From contig JAKSXM010000007.1 in NCBI GenBank assembly GCA_022575985.1, positions 39,496,501-39,560,500 of the forward strand: DNA of 64,000 nucleotides. Direction: 5' to 3'. The translations under genes were made by a program, and so were the position numbers. The notes under the pieces are model-generated. The model made no database searches. It was not told where the DNA came from and saw only the letters and a list, made by a program, of their open reading frames with translations. How positions within the stretch are numbered: position 1 is the first letter of the stretch; each line of letters opens with the position of its first letter. The DNA is from Anagrus nilaparvatae (taxonomy: Eukaryota > Arthropoda > Insecta > Hymenoptera > Mymaridae). Shown here piece after piece: positions 1 to 11,446 of this stretch.

Positions 1-897
1 CAATAAGAATCTAGTATCGAATGCATTATCAATAAATATTACCTTAAAGGAGGTTCAAGAAGATCCCAAAATACAAAGACTATCATTATTATAAAAAGTA
101 TACGACAATGATTTAGGTGAATTATCATTCTCAGAGAGTACAATTTAACCCACTATTTATTTTAACATTTAACCTCGCTTTACAGAAGAAAAATTCATTT
201 ATTCAGTTTTAGGGTACAAATTATAAGCCGATCAATTTTTAAAGTTTTGCAGTATTTAAGAAAAAATTTCCGAATAATATTTCTAGGTGTTACTTATATA
301 TTTCTTCCTTCGATGAATTAGTTAGCACTAGTTTTTTTATCTGGGGTTTTCATTAGGCATAAAATCTTTTACTTTTTATTGGCTCCGTATAATTTTAATT
401 ATATTTTACATTAATAGGCTATTTCAGCCTCAAGGGTTTAAAATACTTAAAATTATTTTTAATAAATAAATAATCAGGAAAAAACTGCTCAAGAAAATGC
501 GAATATTTTCATCTTATAATAATAATTCACTTACTTGAAATGGAGCTGTAGGGGAAGGAATGATAACTAGTTTATTAAAAAGAAAAAATTTTTAGCATTT
601 TATCAAGTATTTTTTATATGACTATTTATTTATTAAAGTCAATTTTTAATATTTCAAACCCTTTAGGCTCAAACGGCCAACTAATGTAAAGTATATAAGA
701 TTGGACGAAACCAATAAAAATAAACGTTCCTTAAAAAATAAAGATGTCACAATTTTTTTTTATTTTGGACTAAATATCAAATTTTATTTTTTAATAAAAA
801 ATTTTTTTTCCTTTTTTTTTTAATTTCTTTATAGACGTAAATTCTATTAAGTCCTAGAAGTTTAAAGTACACTAATTGGTATTATTTGTGAATATAG
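1..897. other. AT-rich noncoding sequence upstream of host exon
   Basis: I see no convincing coding region, RNA gene or repeat structure here. The stretch is AT-rich with many short A and T runs. It ends in a splice acceptor (AG at 896-897), so it is most simply the 3' end of the preceding intron of the olfactomedin-domain gene. Confidence 0.5.
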
Positions 898-1081
898 GAT
901 TATGGGCCATTTATAGCTCATTAGAAAACAGCTTGATTGTCGTCAAAGTAGATCCTCAGGCAATGAAAATTCAATATGCATGGAATATCAGTGTCAATCA
1001 TCATAATTATGTTGAAATGTTTATTGCTCGGGGAGTTTTATATGCTGTCCACAGTAATACGGACGCAGAAATGAATATAAG
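898..1081 (+). CDS. Internal exon of an olfactomedin-domain protein (gliomedin/UNC-122-like)
   Basis: The exon encodes about 61 residues with hallmarks of the olfactomedin beta-propeller: GLWAIYSS at its start, then KVDP, YAWN and the block EMFIARGVLYAV. Such domains are extracellular; gliomedin and UNC-122 are collagen/olfactomedin proteins of synapses and nerve-glia contacts, so a secreted or membrane-anchored adhesion role is inferred. The acceptor AG is at 896-897 and the donor is AAG|GTATTT at 1081/1082. The exon enters at codon position 2 and leaves two bases (AG) of a split codon. The T at 37552 completes that codon and the next exon continues the same domain. The open frame runs back to 876 only by chance through the intron end. 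Upstream exons lie outside the window. The family call is firm, the exact ortholog less so. Confidence 0.85.
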
Positions 1082-1349
1082 GTATTTTTTATTATTTTAA
1101 ATAACTTATAATTAATTTGATATTGCTCATGGTGCCAAAAAAGGTTACCAAATATTCTTCCAAAACTAGAAATAAATTTTTTTTATGTATATATTCAAAA
1201 GCAAATCTTGCAATAAATTGGCTTATTCGCAATTTTTATGGATAACTCATGAAAATGAACTCTTTTTTAGTATATAATATCTGTTAAAGGTCTAAAGGTT
1301 AGGATTATTAATAAATAGATTGTTTTATAGTTTTATGATAATTTTAAAA

Positions 1350-1472
1350 ATACCCTGCCAACTAGCTGGCACTAAGTTTCCTGAAACAATGAGCTAAATA
1401 CTTCAATATGCCAATGAAATCACCGATTACAACCATGCAATCATACACTCATTTCTATTAACTTTTAAAAGT
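1350..1472 (+). repeat. Left member of a ~120 bp inverted repeat pair (partner 9625-9745)
   Basis: Reading inward it carries GCCAACTAGCTGGCACTAAG, then TACTTCAATATG, CCGATTACAACCATGCAATC and ACTTTTAAAAGTT. The reverse complement of 9625-9745 has the same blocks in the same order with small indels. The pair could be the ends of an old 8.4 kb TIR element later filled by insertions, or two opposed copies of one interspersed repeat. Confidence 0.7.
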
Positions 1473-1479
1473 TAAAAGA

Positions 1480-2990
1480 AAATTTATACATTGAATTTAA
1501 CTAAATCTATTTTTTTCAAATAAAATAAACGTAATTCATTGGATAATAATTATTCAAGATAGTACTTTCATGGAAATAAAGTAAAGTATTACACAAAAAA
1601 AAAAAAAAAAATATTGTAGTTCAAATTCAGTATCAAATCAAAAAAATTACTATAAACGAACTGTCTAAAACTAGTACTCTCATAGAAATAAATTAGGTAC
1701 TACATCGATAAAGAAAAAAAAAATTTGGTGTTTTTTGTATTTTTTTGTGAAAAAAAATTTAGAAAAAAAATTTTTTTTAAATTAAGTATCAAATTCCAGA
1801 TATAGAGTAAAAACTATACTTTCAAATAGAAAAACTTTCCAAAAAATTAAGTATCAGTTTCGAGATATAGAGTAAAAACCATACTTTCAAATATAAGTAC
1901 TTTCGTGGAAATAAATGAGGTTGTAGCGTATTTGCTGGATTATTAAATTTTATTCTCAGGTGATTGAGAATTCTTTTTATTCGGACCTTAAAGTTATTTT
2001 AAGGCTGGTTTATTGTAGAGGAAAATAAATTAAGCAAAGTTGTTAAATATAACTTGTTTGTTTATTGAAATACTCTAAGTTCCATAATATAAGTATAACT
2101 ACAAGATGCTAGTATCGAGATTCCAATAATATGCAATGCGATCAAACGAAAGTTAACAAGTGATCTCAAACAAGTATTCTAATGAAGGAACAGTAGCTTA
2201 TATGCGTTAAACCGTGTGAAAAGAATGTAGCTACTGTATGAGAAGAATTTTTATGTTGTCTTTGGCGTTTTCTATACCAAGTTCAAAGGTTGCTCTTTGA
2301 CGTCAGAGATGTTGTTTTTCATATTGGCTTTCAATCTATAAGCTCGTAAATACCATTCCCACATATTATTTTTTATTAATTTTTTATTAGTGATCTCTTT
2401 TACTAAGCATCTTCCAAGAAATCAAGCATATTAAATATAATATTACAAAAACATATTAACATTCTTCCCATACTATGTCTACGCAACAAGGTATTTCATC
2501 CAAATTAAAAAAAAAAGTACCTCGAGCTTTTTTAATAAAAAAATTTTTGAAAAAAAAATTAGGTCTTAACTCCATAATATTTTAAAAAATTCGGTATCAG
2601 ATACAGAAAATGACTATAAACAATCTCTCTAAAACTAGTACTTTCATAGAAATAAATTAGGTACTGCGTTTAAAAAGAAAAATAATATTGGTGTTTTTTG
2701 TATTTTTTCGTGAAAAAAATTTTGGGAAAAAAATTTTCAAAAAATTAAGTATCAGATTCGAGATATAGAGTAAAAACCATATTTTCAAATATAAGTACTT
2801 TCATGGAAATAAATGAGGTATTACATCCAAATTAAAAAAAAAAGCACCTGGAGATTATTAAGTGAAAAAAATTTTATAAAAAAAAATAGGTACACACATG
2901 CATATTTTTTTTAAAAACTGGTTTTTTAGCATCCTGAGGTCTCAAAACGTGCGTATATATCAAAAAATCAGAAATATAAAAATTTTACCT
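1480..2990 (+). repeat. Divergent tandem repeat with AGTACTTTCATGGAAATAAA motif
   Basis: The motif or a near variant occurs at about 1560, 1671, 1899, 2637 and 2797. Each is followed by a long A run and then a GAGATATAGAGTAAAAACCA block. Spacing varies between about 110 and 230 bp once the inserted LTR (1922-2488) is removed, so the array is irregular. No coding potential is seen. Confidence 0.6.
1922..2488. mobile_element. Solo LTR (567 bp) with AGGT target duplication
   Basis: The segment begins TGTAGCGTATTT and ends CTACGCAACA, the TG...CA ends of an LTR, and is flanked on both sides by AGGT (1918-1921 and 2489-2492). The empty site is visible nearby: at about 2810 a sister repeat reads straight through AAATAAATGAGGTATTACAT without the insert. 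No internal retrotransposon sequence remains, so this is a solo LTR from LTR-LTR recombination. A four-base duplication suits Gypsy-type integrases. Orientation is not clear. Confidence 0.75.
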
Positions 2991-3850
2991 AAACAATGGA
3001 TCCTCTATGAGGAACCAAAATCATAAATATTTCACTCTAGAGTAAAATTAATATTGATTCTCTGCAATATAAAAAAACAGCCGAAATTTCAATCTATATC
3101 GTTAGTTGTTTTATATATGAAAAAATTCAAAAATTTCACCATATATAGAGTATAATGGATATTGGCTGTCCTATTTATGAAAACATTATAAAAATTATAA
3201 AAGTTTATAAAAAATATTATAAAAGTTTTACTCGATAGTAAAATTCATATTGATTGTCTACAATATGAAAACACTGAAAAAATTTCAATTTATATTGTTG
3301 ACTGTTGTATATATGAAAAAACCCAAAAAATTTCACCATAGAGTAAAATGGATATCTTCTGTCCTATTTATGAACAAAAAAAAATCATAAATATTTCACT
3401 CCAGAGTAAAATTCATATTGATTGTCTACAATATAAAAAAACAGCAAAAATTTCAATCTATATTGTTTTATATATGGAAAATCCCAAAAATTTCACCATA
3501 GAGTAAAATGGATATCGGCTGTACTATTAATTGAAAAACAAAAAATTATAAAAATTTCACTCTATAGTAAAATTTTTATTAGCTGTCTAAATTATGAAAA
3601 AAATTCAAAATTTTCAATCTATATTGCTGGCTGTTTAATTTATGAAAAAGCTAAAAAAATTTCACCATAGAGTGAAATGGATATATCGCCTGTCCTATTT
3701 ATCAACAATAAAAAAAGGTGAAAATTTTATTCTATAGTCATATTCATATTGATTTTCTACTATATCAGTTGTGATGTATATGAAAATTGAAAATATTCAA
3801 ATATTCATTGTCTACAGTATGAAAAAAACTGCAAATTATGTTAAAAAAAA
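2990..3850 (+). repeat. Satellite array of ~170 bp higher-order units
   Basis: The recurring unit has three related subrepeats: TTTCACCATAGAGTAAAATGG followed by ATATCGGCTGTCCTATTTATG; TTCATATTGATTGTCTACAAT followed by ATGAAAAAAC; and TTTCAATCTATATTGTTGGC with TATATATGAAAAA. One full cycle is about 160-175 bp. The same family recurs at 5841-6222 and, inverted, at 39601-42120. There is no coding potential. The array runs directly into the tail module at 3851. Confidence 0.8.
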
Positions 3851-4027
3851 TGCATATTACTATATTTTATTTTCAATTATTATTTATTATCAATAATTAT
3901 TTATCTTATAAAATATACCTCATTAGTTATAAATATTTATAAATAATCATGTAACTTTTTCGTAATATGTATTATATAATTTTTTTGTTAATTTTAGAAG
4001 TATAAAATTAAATTGCATTTTGATCAC
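3851..4027 (+). repeat. Tail module of the satellite-bearing repeat, copy A
   Basis: About 175 bp following the satellite: a CATATTACTATATTTTATTT start, a TATTTATTATCAATAATTAT region, then ATACCTCATTAGTTATAAAT and AGAAGTATAAAATTAAATTG. The same module is downstream of the satellite at 9031-9358 and inverted at 39259-39600, so satellite plus tail behave as one mobile repeat. This copy is cut short by the foldback at 4028. Confidence 0.75.
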
Positions 4028-5583
4028 AAAGTTGTAAAATTTCCCGCTGAATCCGAATTTGAGGTCAGTTTTTTGAATTTTTTCCCCTGGGCGGCTCAAG
4101 CTGCTTTTTTCGGCTTAGAGTGGGAGATTTTGAACTGCCCAAATTCAACAACTTTTATGAGGCTCAAACCTGGATAGAATTGGTCTAAATACTATATACT
4201 TTGATGTGGTAAATGTCGCTGGATAGTTATCTGCCTTTTAAAAAGCGTCAAAAGCATAATAATGTCTTTTTTAAATCATATTTTAACGTTAAAATCACAT
4301 TTTTTATGCGCCGTATAGTCTTTATTGTAATTATATTTGTACTCAAATGACTTTTATATGCTTTCTATACATAAACTTGATATTTTTCAAAGATTTTCTG
4401 CCCATTAATTCACGCGTCTCCAATAAAACGCGTAATCTATGCGTAAAATATAAAATAGGGTTTTTTGGCAATTTTTAATGAAACGCTTAAACATCACAAG
4501 CTAACCAAAACAGTTCTGGTTGGTCTCATTTTTTTGGTGTAATATCACCTTTAAAACGCCGTAAACCGCAATTTTTCATCACTAATTTTCTCATCAATGT
4601 TGCCATTTAATCAAATTTCCATTTTTGGCTAAAAATGAGCAATTTTTAAATCAATGCCAAATTCGTAATTTTTGACAAAAAAGGGTTTTATATGTCTCAA
4701 AATATTTCCAAAAGCTTCAAATTTCCAAAAATTTTTTACTCTACCTATTTTAATTATTTATTAATCAGATATAATAATTTGAAGTCGGGGTCTCAATGTT
4801 ATGATTTTTTAAAGAAGCTCATTTTTTATGTTAACTTTGAAGAGCCATTTCTTAAAAACGACTCAAGGACATGAGACGAGTAAAAAATTTTTGGAAACTT
4901 GAAGCATGTAAGAAATTTTCGAGACATATAAAACCTTTTTTTGTCAAAAATTACGAATTTGGCAGCAATTTAAAAATTGGTCACTTTTAGCCAAAAACGG
5001 GCATTTGGTTAATTAGCTACAATGATGAAAAAATTAGTAATAAAAATTGCAATTTACGGCGTTTGAAAGGTGACACTTACATCAAAAAAATAAGACCAAC
5101 CAAAAGTATTTTGGTTACTTTGTGAGGATTAAGTGTTTAAGTGTCTATTTTTTCAAATTTTAATTTTGAATGAAATACGCATAGATACGCATTTTATTGG
5201 AGACGCCTGAATTAATGAATCTTTGAAAAATATCAAGTTTATGTATAAAAAGAATAAAAGAGTCATTTGATTACAAATATAATTAAAAAATACTATAAGG
5301 CGCTTTATGAATGTGATTTTAACGTTAAAATTTGATTAAAAAAAGCCATTATTATGCTTCTGACGCTTTTTAAAGGGCATATAACCACCCAGCGACATTT
5401 ACCACATCAAAGTATATAGTATTTAAACCAATTCTATCCAGGTTTGAGCCTCATAAAAGTTGTTGAATTTGGGCAGTTCAAAATCTCCCGCTCTAACCCG
5501 AAAAAAGCAGTTTGAGCCGCTCAGGCGCAAAATTTCAAAAAACTGACCTCAAATTCGGATTCAGCGGGAAATTTTACAACTTT
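4028..5583. mobile_element. Foldback element FB1 (1.56 kb, ~0.7 kb inverted arms)
   Basis: The left arm (4028 to about 4742) starts AAAGTTGTAAAATTTCCCGC. The right arm (about 4878-5583) ends with its reverse complement, and the arms match along their whole length with moderate divergence. A loop of about 135 bp separates them. The 60-residue open frame at 4692-4874 spans the loop and shows no domain. No transposase is present, so the element is non-autonomous. Its modules recur in permuted order in FB2 (48482-50639). Confidence 0.85.
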
Positions 5584-5840
5584 CTATGTCTGGGTACTAT
5601 TTTTTTTAGTCATCTAGTCAATTTTAAAAATTAAAAAAAAAAAAAAAAAAAAAAAATTTATTTTTGAAAAAACCGAAGAAATCTAAAAAGCTTCTTTTGG
5701 TTATAACTCGGGTTTTTGAGTGCCTAGAGGGCTGAAAATTTCACAGGAAACATATTTTGTATACATAAAAAAGTGGTGAAAAAATCAGCCCGATCAGGAG
5801 ACCTGATCTGCCGAGGCCATGACACGGTATACAGAATGAC
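5584..5840. other. Unassigned noncoding spacer with A-tract
   Basis: This sits between the end of FB1 and the resumed satellite. It holds an A run at about 5634-5655 and a less AT-rich patch near 5790-5825 with a short palindrome (CAGGAGACCTG). It does not match the tail module's continuation seen in copy B, so FB1 did not simply insert into that sequence. Confidence 0.4.
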
Positions 5841-6222
5841 TCATGTGGAAAATCCCCATAATTTCACCATAGAGTAAAATGGATATCGGCTGTAGTATTA
5901 ATTGAAAAACAAAAAATTATAAAAATTTAACTCTATCGTAAAATTTATATTGGCTGTCCAGATTATGAAAAAATTCATAATATTGATGGCTGTTTTAATT
6001 GTGAAAAACCTAAAAAAATTATACCATAGAGTGAAATGGAGATCGCCTGTCCTATTTAAGAGCAATAAAAAATTATGGAAATTTTATTATATAGTAAAAT
6101 TTATATTGATTGTCTACAATATCAGTTGTGATGTGTATGAAAATTGAAAATATTCAAATATTCTTGTTTACAGTATGAAAAAAACTGCAAATTTTGTTTA
6201 AAAATCTGCATAATACTATATT
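5841..6222 (+). repeat. Satellite segment, second block
   Basis: Same ~170 bp unit as 2990-3850, for example TTTCACCATAGAGTAAAATGG at about 5861 followed by ATATCGGCTG. It ends at ATACTATATT, where LINE-A copy 1 has inserted; the repeat resumes as the tail module at 9031. Confidence 0.75.
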
Positions 6223-8381
6223 AATGCTGATCTATTAACTAACAGTTCAGACTCACGTTTCCTTAAAAAATTATCTGCAGAATTGTCTCCTTATGTTGTC
6301 AATCATGAAGCTGCACATCGTCCAAAAGGCGCAAAAAAACCAAAAATCTGGATAGACGTTATATACGTCAACAGCAACGACAGAATACTAAACCATACCA
6401 ACATACATCCACGTTTTCGTAGTCGTCACAACCTCATTGACGTTGAAATTTCCTTGTTTATCCCTAAACGTCCTCTTGACAGCTTCACATACAGAATTCA
6501 AGGACATCACTTCAGAGGACATCAATGAGGCACTGTACAAATGCGACTGGACTATATTCGACTCTTCTACAGACGACTTAGACAATCTACTTGACTGTCT
6601 GAATAAGAACCTACAGACAACTATTGACAAACTGGCACCAATTAAAACAGTGAACCCCAAAAGCCAAAAACATCCCTGGCTTAATGCAGAAGTTCAATTC
6701 CTAATTAACAAAAGGAATGCTACTGAAAAACGATACCTTAGGACAAAAAACAAAGCACTTTTGACTGATCTCATACATCTAAACGGACAAGTAGAATACC
6801 TCACTGACACAGCAAAAAACTCTTTTATACATGACCGGCTGGACGAAGCAATTACGAATGGACAGGACTTTTGGCATGAACTACGTCACCTTGGATTGCT
6901 ACCCACTCCTAAGAGTGACTTACATGGATTTTCTCCTGATGAGCTAAACAATTATTTCACCCAGGTATGTTTTTCTAAAACAGAAAATCTGGACGAGCTG
7001 TCTGACATTCTTATGTCAGCGTCAGATGAAGGATTTAAATTTCATGAGGTCTCACTTAGTGATGTACTATTGGCAGTCAAACATTTTAGTTCTCAGGCCA
7101 TAGGTACTGATGGTATCCCTCACAGCGTAATTGCTAAGTCCCTTCCTACTATCGGTCCCTACTTGGTTCGTATCTTCAGTGAATCTTTAAAAATAGGCAT
7201 TTTTCCTTCAGTGTGGAAAACATCCCTATTAGTGGCACTGAAGAAAATACCTATACTAACTTCAACCTCGGACTTTAGACCAATTGCTCTCCTGTGCTTT
7301 TTGTCGAAGGTATTAGAAAAGCTGGTACATGACCAAATTACGCAATTTCTTTGTAACAGCAGCCTACTGGATCCCCTGCAAACGGGTTTCAGAAAATACA
7401 GCAGTACTGAAACTGCTTTACTGAAGTTAACTAATGATATCAGACTAGGAATGAGTAAAAGACTCATAACTATTTTAATACAATTCGACTTCAGTAAAGC
7501 TTTTGATAAAGTATCTCCTACCAAGCTTCTGAGGAGGTTGTGTGATATGGGATTTTCCAAAAGTGCACTAATATGGTTCAAATCATATCTTGAAGATAGA
7601 CAACTGAAAGTTGCTTCAAAAACATCTTGTTCTGAATCTCGAGACACTAATATTGGCGTCCCACAGGGCTCAGTATTGGGCCCACTATTGTTCTGCTTAT
7701 ACATGAATGATATTAAATATCACGTGGGTCACAACGTTTTTCATCTCTTGTATGCTGACGATTTGCAGGTGTATATCCAGGTATCCCCTGAATGCATACT
7801 GGAGGGTATCAGTAAACTCAATAGTGTGGCTGATTATGTTTCCCGTTGGACAAAAATGGTCTCTCTACAATTAAATCCTGCCAAGACCAGAGCAATTTAT
7901 TTTGGATCTAGTACTTTTATTGATCGATTGGATAAACTAAAGCTTCCTGGGATTGATATGGGTGCCCTTTGTTCAGGAAGTAAAAAGTCTTGGTGTGATC
8001 TTGGATTGCAAACTGTCCTGGGAACCTCATGTAATATCTGTTGAGAAAAAAGTAAACAGGGTACTCTGCACTCTTAGATTCATCAAAGGTTGCACATCAG
8101 AGACACTCAGGAAGGGTCTCATTCAGGCATTGGTAACTCCTCATCTAGATTACTGTAGTGTTGTATTAATTGATGCAGGAATCACGCTAAGGAATAGGCT
8201 CCAAAGACTTAGTAATTCAGGTATCCGTTATATCTTTGGAATTAGTAGAGACACCCATATTTCTCCTCTTAGAAAGAAGCTGCAATGGGTAACTGTTAAT
8301 AAACGCAGATTTTATTTCTGTAATATAATTATATTTAAAATACTGCGCATGAAACAACCAAACACCAAACTATCTGGCTGA
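6223..8381 (+). pseudogene. LINE-A ORF2 remnant: endonuclease C-terminus and reverse transcriptase
   Basis: Encodes the C-terminal part of an APE-type endonuclease (DRILNHTNIHPRFRSRHN, about 6390-6440), then a reverse transcriptase with FDFSKAFDKV, GVPQGSVLGPLLF and the catalytic YADD (LLYADDLQVY, about 7750), then a C-terminal region to about 8381. The frame is broken at least twice relative to the minus-strand copy: a 2-base loss near 6494 (AGAATTC against AGAAAATTC) and a loss of about 13 bases near 7960. The long open frame at 6437-8044 is the RT part only. The copy is dead. The clade is CR1/Jockey-like by RT motifs; I cannot place it more finely. Confidence 0.85.
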
Positions 8382-9030
8382 CTGTTTTAAAATAAAAAAA
8401 CCAAAAGATACAGCAAGAGGGCATTCCTCGACGAAAGAATTAACTTTACCAGACATCATAAAGGATCGGGGCTCTAACAGTTTTCAGGTTCTTGGAGCTA
8501 AGTACTGGAATTCGCTTCCCTCCACTATTCGATTCCTACCTTCACTAAGTCGCTTTAAAAATGCCCTCTTCAAATATTTATTAACTAATGACTGTAAAGT
8601 TGTTTCTGGACGATCCTCCGTTTAGTTTGTTTTTGCTTAGATTAGTGCAATATACGCTTAAATATTAATTAGACATACATATATATATACTCATATGCAT
8701 AATATAGATAAAGACATTTTATTATAATATACTTCGTTAATTAGAAATTTTGACTGTGATAAATTAATCACTTTTGCTGTGTACTATTTCAGTGATTGAG
8801 ACACCTAGTTATATTATTATTATTATTATTATTATTTATTAAATATACCAGAGTTACTTACAGGTACCAAAAATTAATCTTATTTATTAATATTAAATGT
8901 TTTAATCACTGTAAAATTATATACGTTATATATATATACACGAATTGTTAAATTTTATACATGTTATACTTTATGTACACATTTTTGTAAATCTTTTTGC
9001 AAATAAAGCTTATCTATCTATCTATCTATA
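8382..9030 (+). other. LINE-A copy 1 3' untranslated region
   Basis: Noncoding tail of the LINE, matched along most of its length by 29931-30475 on the minus strand. It contains a (TTA)n run at about 8812-8838, the segment TTGCAAATAAAGC and the terminal TCTA repeats. No further gene is seen. Confidence 0.75.
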
Positions 9031-9358
9031 TTCTATTTGCAATTATTATTTATTATTAATAATTATTAATGTTATAAAATATACCTCATTAGTTATAAAT
9101 ATTTATAAACATGCATGTAACTTTTTCTTAATATGTATTATAAAATTTTTTTGTGAATTCTAGAAGTATAAAATTAACTCTTTTCTCATTCATTTTTAAA
9201 TAAAATTAAATTGCATTTTTATTACGTATGATTAAATTTATTATAATTAACTACATATGATCAAAATATAAAAAAATTAATGCACAAGAGTTTTTATTTG
9301 TGCTTAACCATTTAACCAAATGGTTAAGCCGAGCATCACGAGGCAAATCAGCTAGTAT
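9031..9358 (+). repeat. Tail module of the satellite-bearing repeat, copy B, ending in CTAG|T
   Basis: Continues the repeat split by LINE-A: ATACCTCATTAGTTATAAAT, then AGAAGTATAAAATTAA, then AATGCACAAGAG, and finally GCCGAGCATCACGAGGC and CAGCTAG followed by T. Copy C (reverse complement of 39259 onward) shares sequence up to the same CAGCTAGT and then diverges. A CTAG end followed by T, with a small GC-rich stem just before, resembles Helitron 3' ends. That class assignment is inference. Confidence 0.6.
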
Positions 9359-10338
9359 TACAATTAAAATTGTAAGATTTGTAATTCATTATTTCTTTTA
9401 CAAACGTTTTTTTAAATATTTTCACCGACATAGCCCTATTTCGGGCAAAAATAAAAAAGCGCCGAGCGGATTTTTTTATTTTTTGTTTTTTTAGGGCATG
9501 TAGGTACCCTACAATCAAAATTCATCGGAATCTCAGAGGTGCCTTCAAATTTTATTTAAAATTGTTTCTAGCCAACCCTGTCGATCAACAAAATTTAGAT
9601 CGAGTCCCTCGATCAATAAAACAAACTTTTAAAAGTTATTAGAAATGTATATATGATTGCATGGTTGTAATCGGTAGCATATTGAAGTATTAATCTCATT
9701 GTTTGTGCAACCTTAGTGACAGCTAGTTGGCAGAGTATTTTTTTCTGCAATCTTAGGAAATCGCAAAATATGCTGAGGAAAAAAAGTGAACATTATAATT
9801 ATTAAAAACGTCTTTCTCAATCTCGAAAACCTCTAAGTAATAAAAAGTTCTTTTTTTATATTTTTTATTTAGTCGTCTTTGAAAATGGGAAAATATACTG
9901 GAGTGAAAAAATAAATATTTTCATTCATAAAAATGTTTCCTTAACCTGGATAGCTCCCTCAAAATTTAAGATGCTCCTTTTTTCTTGCTATTCGGTCCAC
10001 TATCTTGGCAGAAAATATTTTATTCATTAAAAAATGAAAATTTTTATGAATAATAACCTATATCCCGACTTTAAAAACCGCTAGGTAATGTAGAAATTTC
10101 CTTTTTGTATGTTTTTGGACCACCATCTTGAATCGGAAAATCGGATAAAAATATATGGTGAAAAATTAAAACTTATATCTCCAGGACATTAGCTTTCCTT
10201 CGGAATGTTCATTTTCATCATAAAGGTATTCTCGGGAATGAAAGAAATCTTATTGGTTAATATTATATCTTATGGTTTTGGTTCCATTAAGAGCTAAATA
10301 TTCTACCACCACGGCAAGTCAGAACATGTTCTTCAGCA
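9359..10338. other. Noncoding AT-rich stretch containing the right member of the inverted pair
   Basis: No open frame of interest. Positions 9625-9745 are the inverted partner of 1350-1472 (CAGCTAGTTGGCAGAGTATT near 9720-9739). The remainder to the Gypsy LTR shows only short homopolymers and no element I recognise. Confidence 0.45.
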
Positions 10339-11426
10339 TGTAACGAAGCATTTTCGCTACAAACGCACATATATATATTACATTAATATGTATATATATA
10401 TATGTGCATAAACACAAAATAAGCCGTCGCATACACACACACAACCGACGACTTATACCTTTTTTTTAAATAATCAAGTATTGCCGCGAGGCACTGAGGG
10501 CAGTAGCCGTCGGATAAGAAAAAGAAGATCCTTACGGCGCAACTATCTTGCGCCGAAAGAAAAAAAGAAGAGAGAAGAATCAGAATACGTTAGGCAAGCA
10601 ACAAGTGCTGTGGTATAAAAAAAAAACGTTGTCATCGTGGTTCCGGATTGAATAATATATATATAAATATATATTGGACCAAAAACCACGTTAAGCTAGT
10701 CCGGTTTTAAATTTAATTAGCGATATTGCTAAATAATTACGTATAGTCGCGACTAAATAAATTATTAAGTGTCGAGCTCGCAATTATAATTAGCCGGTTA
10801 CAAAGTTCAACCGACGCCGGCTCTCAAGAAGAAAAAGCTATAGCAGACGTGATCCGAAGTGTAGAGTTCAACTCCTTTGGAAACCATCTAGCCGATTCTA
10901 CGAGCAGCCGTTTGTCAACTGCACCACCATCGCCGCCGTCTTCTAGAACAAAAGTGTCGTGGAGAAGAATCTACTAGCCGGTAAAGAAAAGCTTTTCTCG
11001 TGCTTCGGGGTTCTGTGTGTGCGTGCGCGCGGTCGGTGTTTTGAATATATGTAAATTGTGCAAATTTTAATAAATTAATAAGCCTAAGGGCCATTCATAT
11101 ATATTTATATATTTAATAAATCATTTTTAAAGTTTAGTAAATAAATTAAGTTTTACAATTTATTTAACTAGTGCATGTTCATGTGTAGAATTAATCCCAT
11201 AATTTTAGAACTCCCCCTACTTTCCGAGGAGGTGATTCCCATGCAAGAGCTAGCCTAGTAACAAGGTAAGAGATCAATGCCCCCAATTATCATTATTATT
11301 ATAGCGAATTTAACCGGCGCGTGTTTGGAGCTAAAAGGCGCTCTACAATAAATATATTAGCCGTTATACGCGCGGTTATAGTAATTCTTCTAAATAATTA
11401 AATTAACCCCAAATACCCGTGTAATA
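10339..11426 (+). repeat. Gypsy 5' LTR
   Basis: Begins TGTAACGAAGCATTTTCGC and ends CCGTGTAATA. It matches 16311-17399 almost base for base; the one difference I see is 10 against 11 A in the run after GGTAT (about 10617). The LTR holds a palindromic TATATATA region near 10370-10400 and mixed purine-rich sequence. The ends are TG...TA rather than TG...CA, chosen because this leaves a clean AGCA target duplication. Confidence 0.85.
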
Positions 11427-11428
11427 AG

Positions 11429-11446
11429 TGGCGCCCAACGTGGGGC
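11429..11446 (+). promoter_or_regulatory. Primer-binding site for tRNA-Lys
   Basis: TGGCGCCCAACGTGGGGC, two bases after the 5' LTR, is complementary to the 3' 18 nt (with CCA) of insect tRNA-Lys(CTT), the primer for minus-strand DNA synthesis. The inverted duplication begins at the last base of this site. Confidence 0.8.

Larger units (their letters stand above)
6223..9030 (+). mobile_element. LINE-A copy 1, 5'-truncated non-LTR retrotransposon
   Basis: The left end starts inside the endonuclease region compared with the longer minus-strand copy at 29931-37490. The right end is a (TCTA)n microsatellite tail at about 9009-9029 after AATAAAGCTTA. The insertion splits the satellite/tail repeat: ATACTATATT lies before it and TCTATATT at its end, with CTATATT as a plausible target duplication. 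5' truncation plus a 3' microsatellite tail is typical of target-primed reverse transcription in CR1/I/Jockey-like clades. Confidence 0.85.

Noticed and set aside
876..897. Start of the open frame at 876 as the gene's beginning
   Set aside because: It begins with TTG inside intron sequence; the AG at 896-897 and the olfactomedin match starting at GLWAIY show that the coding part begins at 898.
4692..4874. 60-residue ORF in the FB1 loop
   Set aside because: Low complexity, spans the hairpin turn, no homolog recognised.
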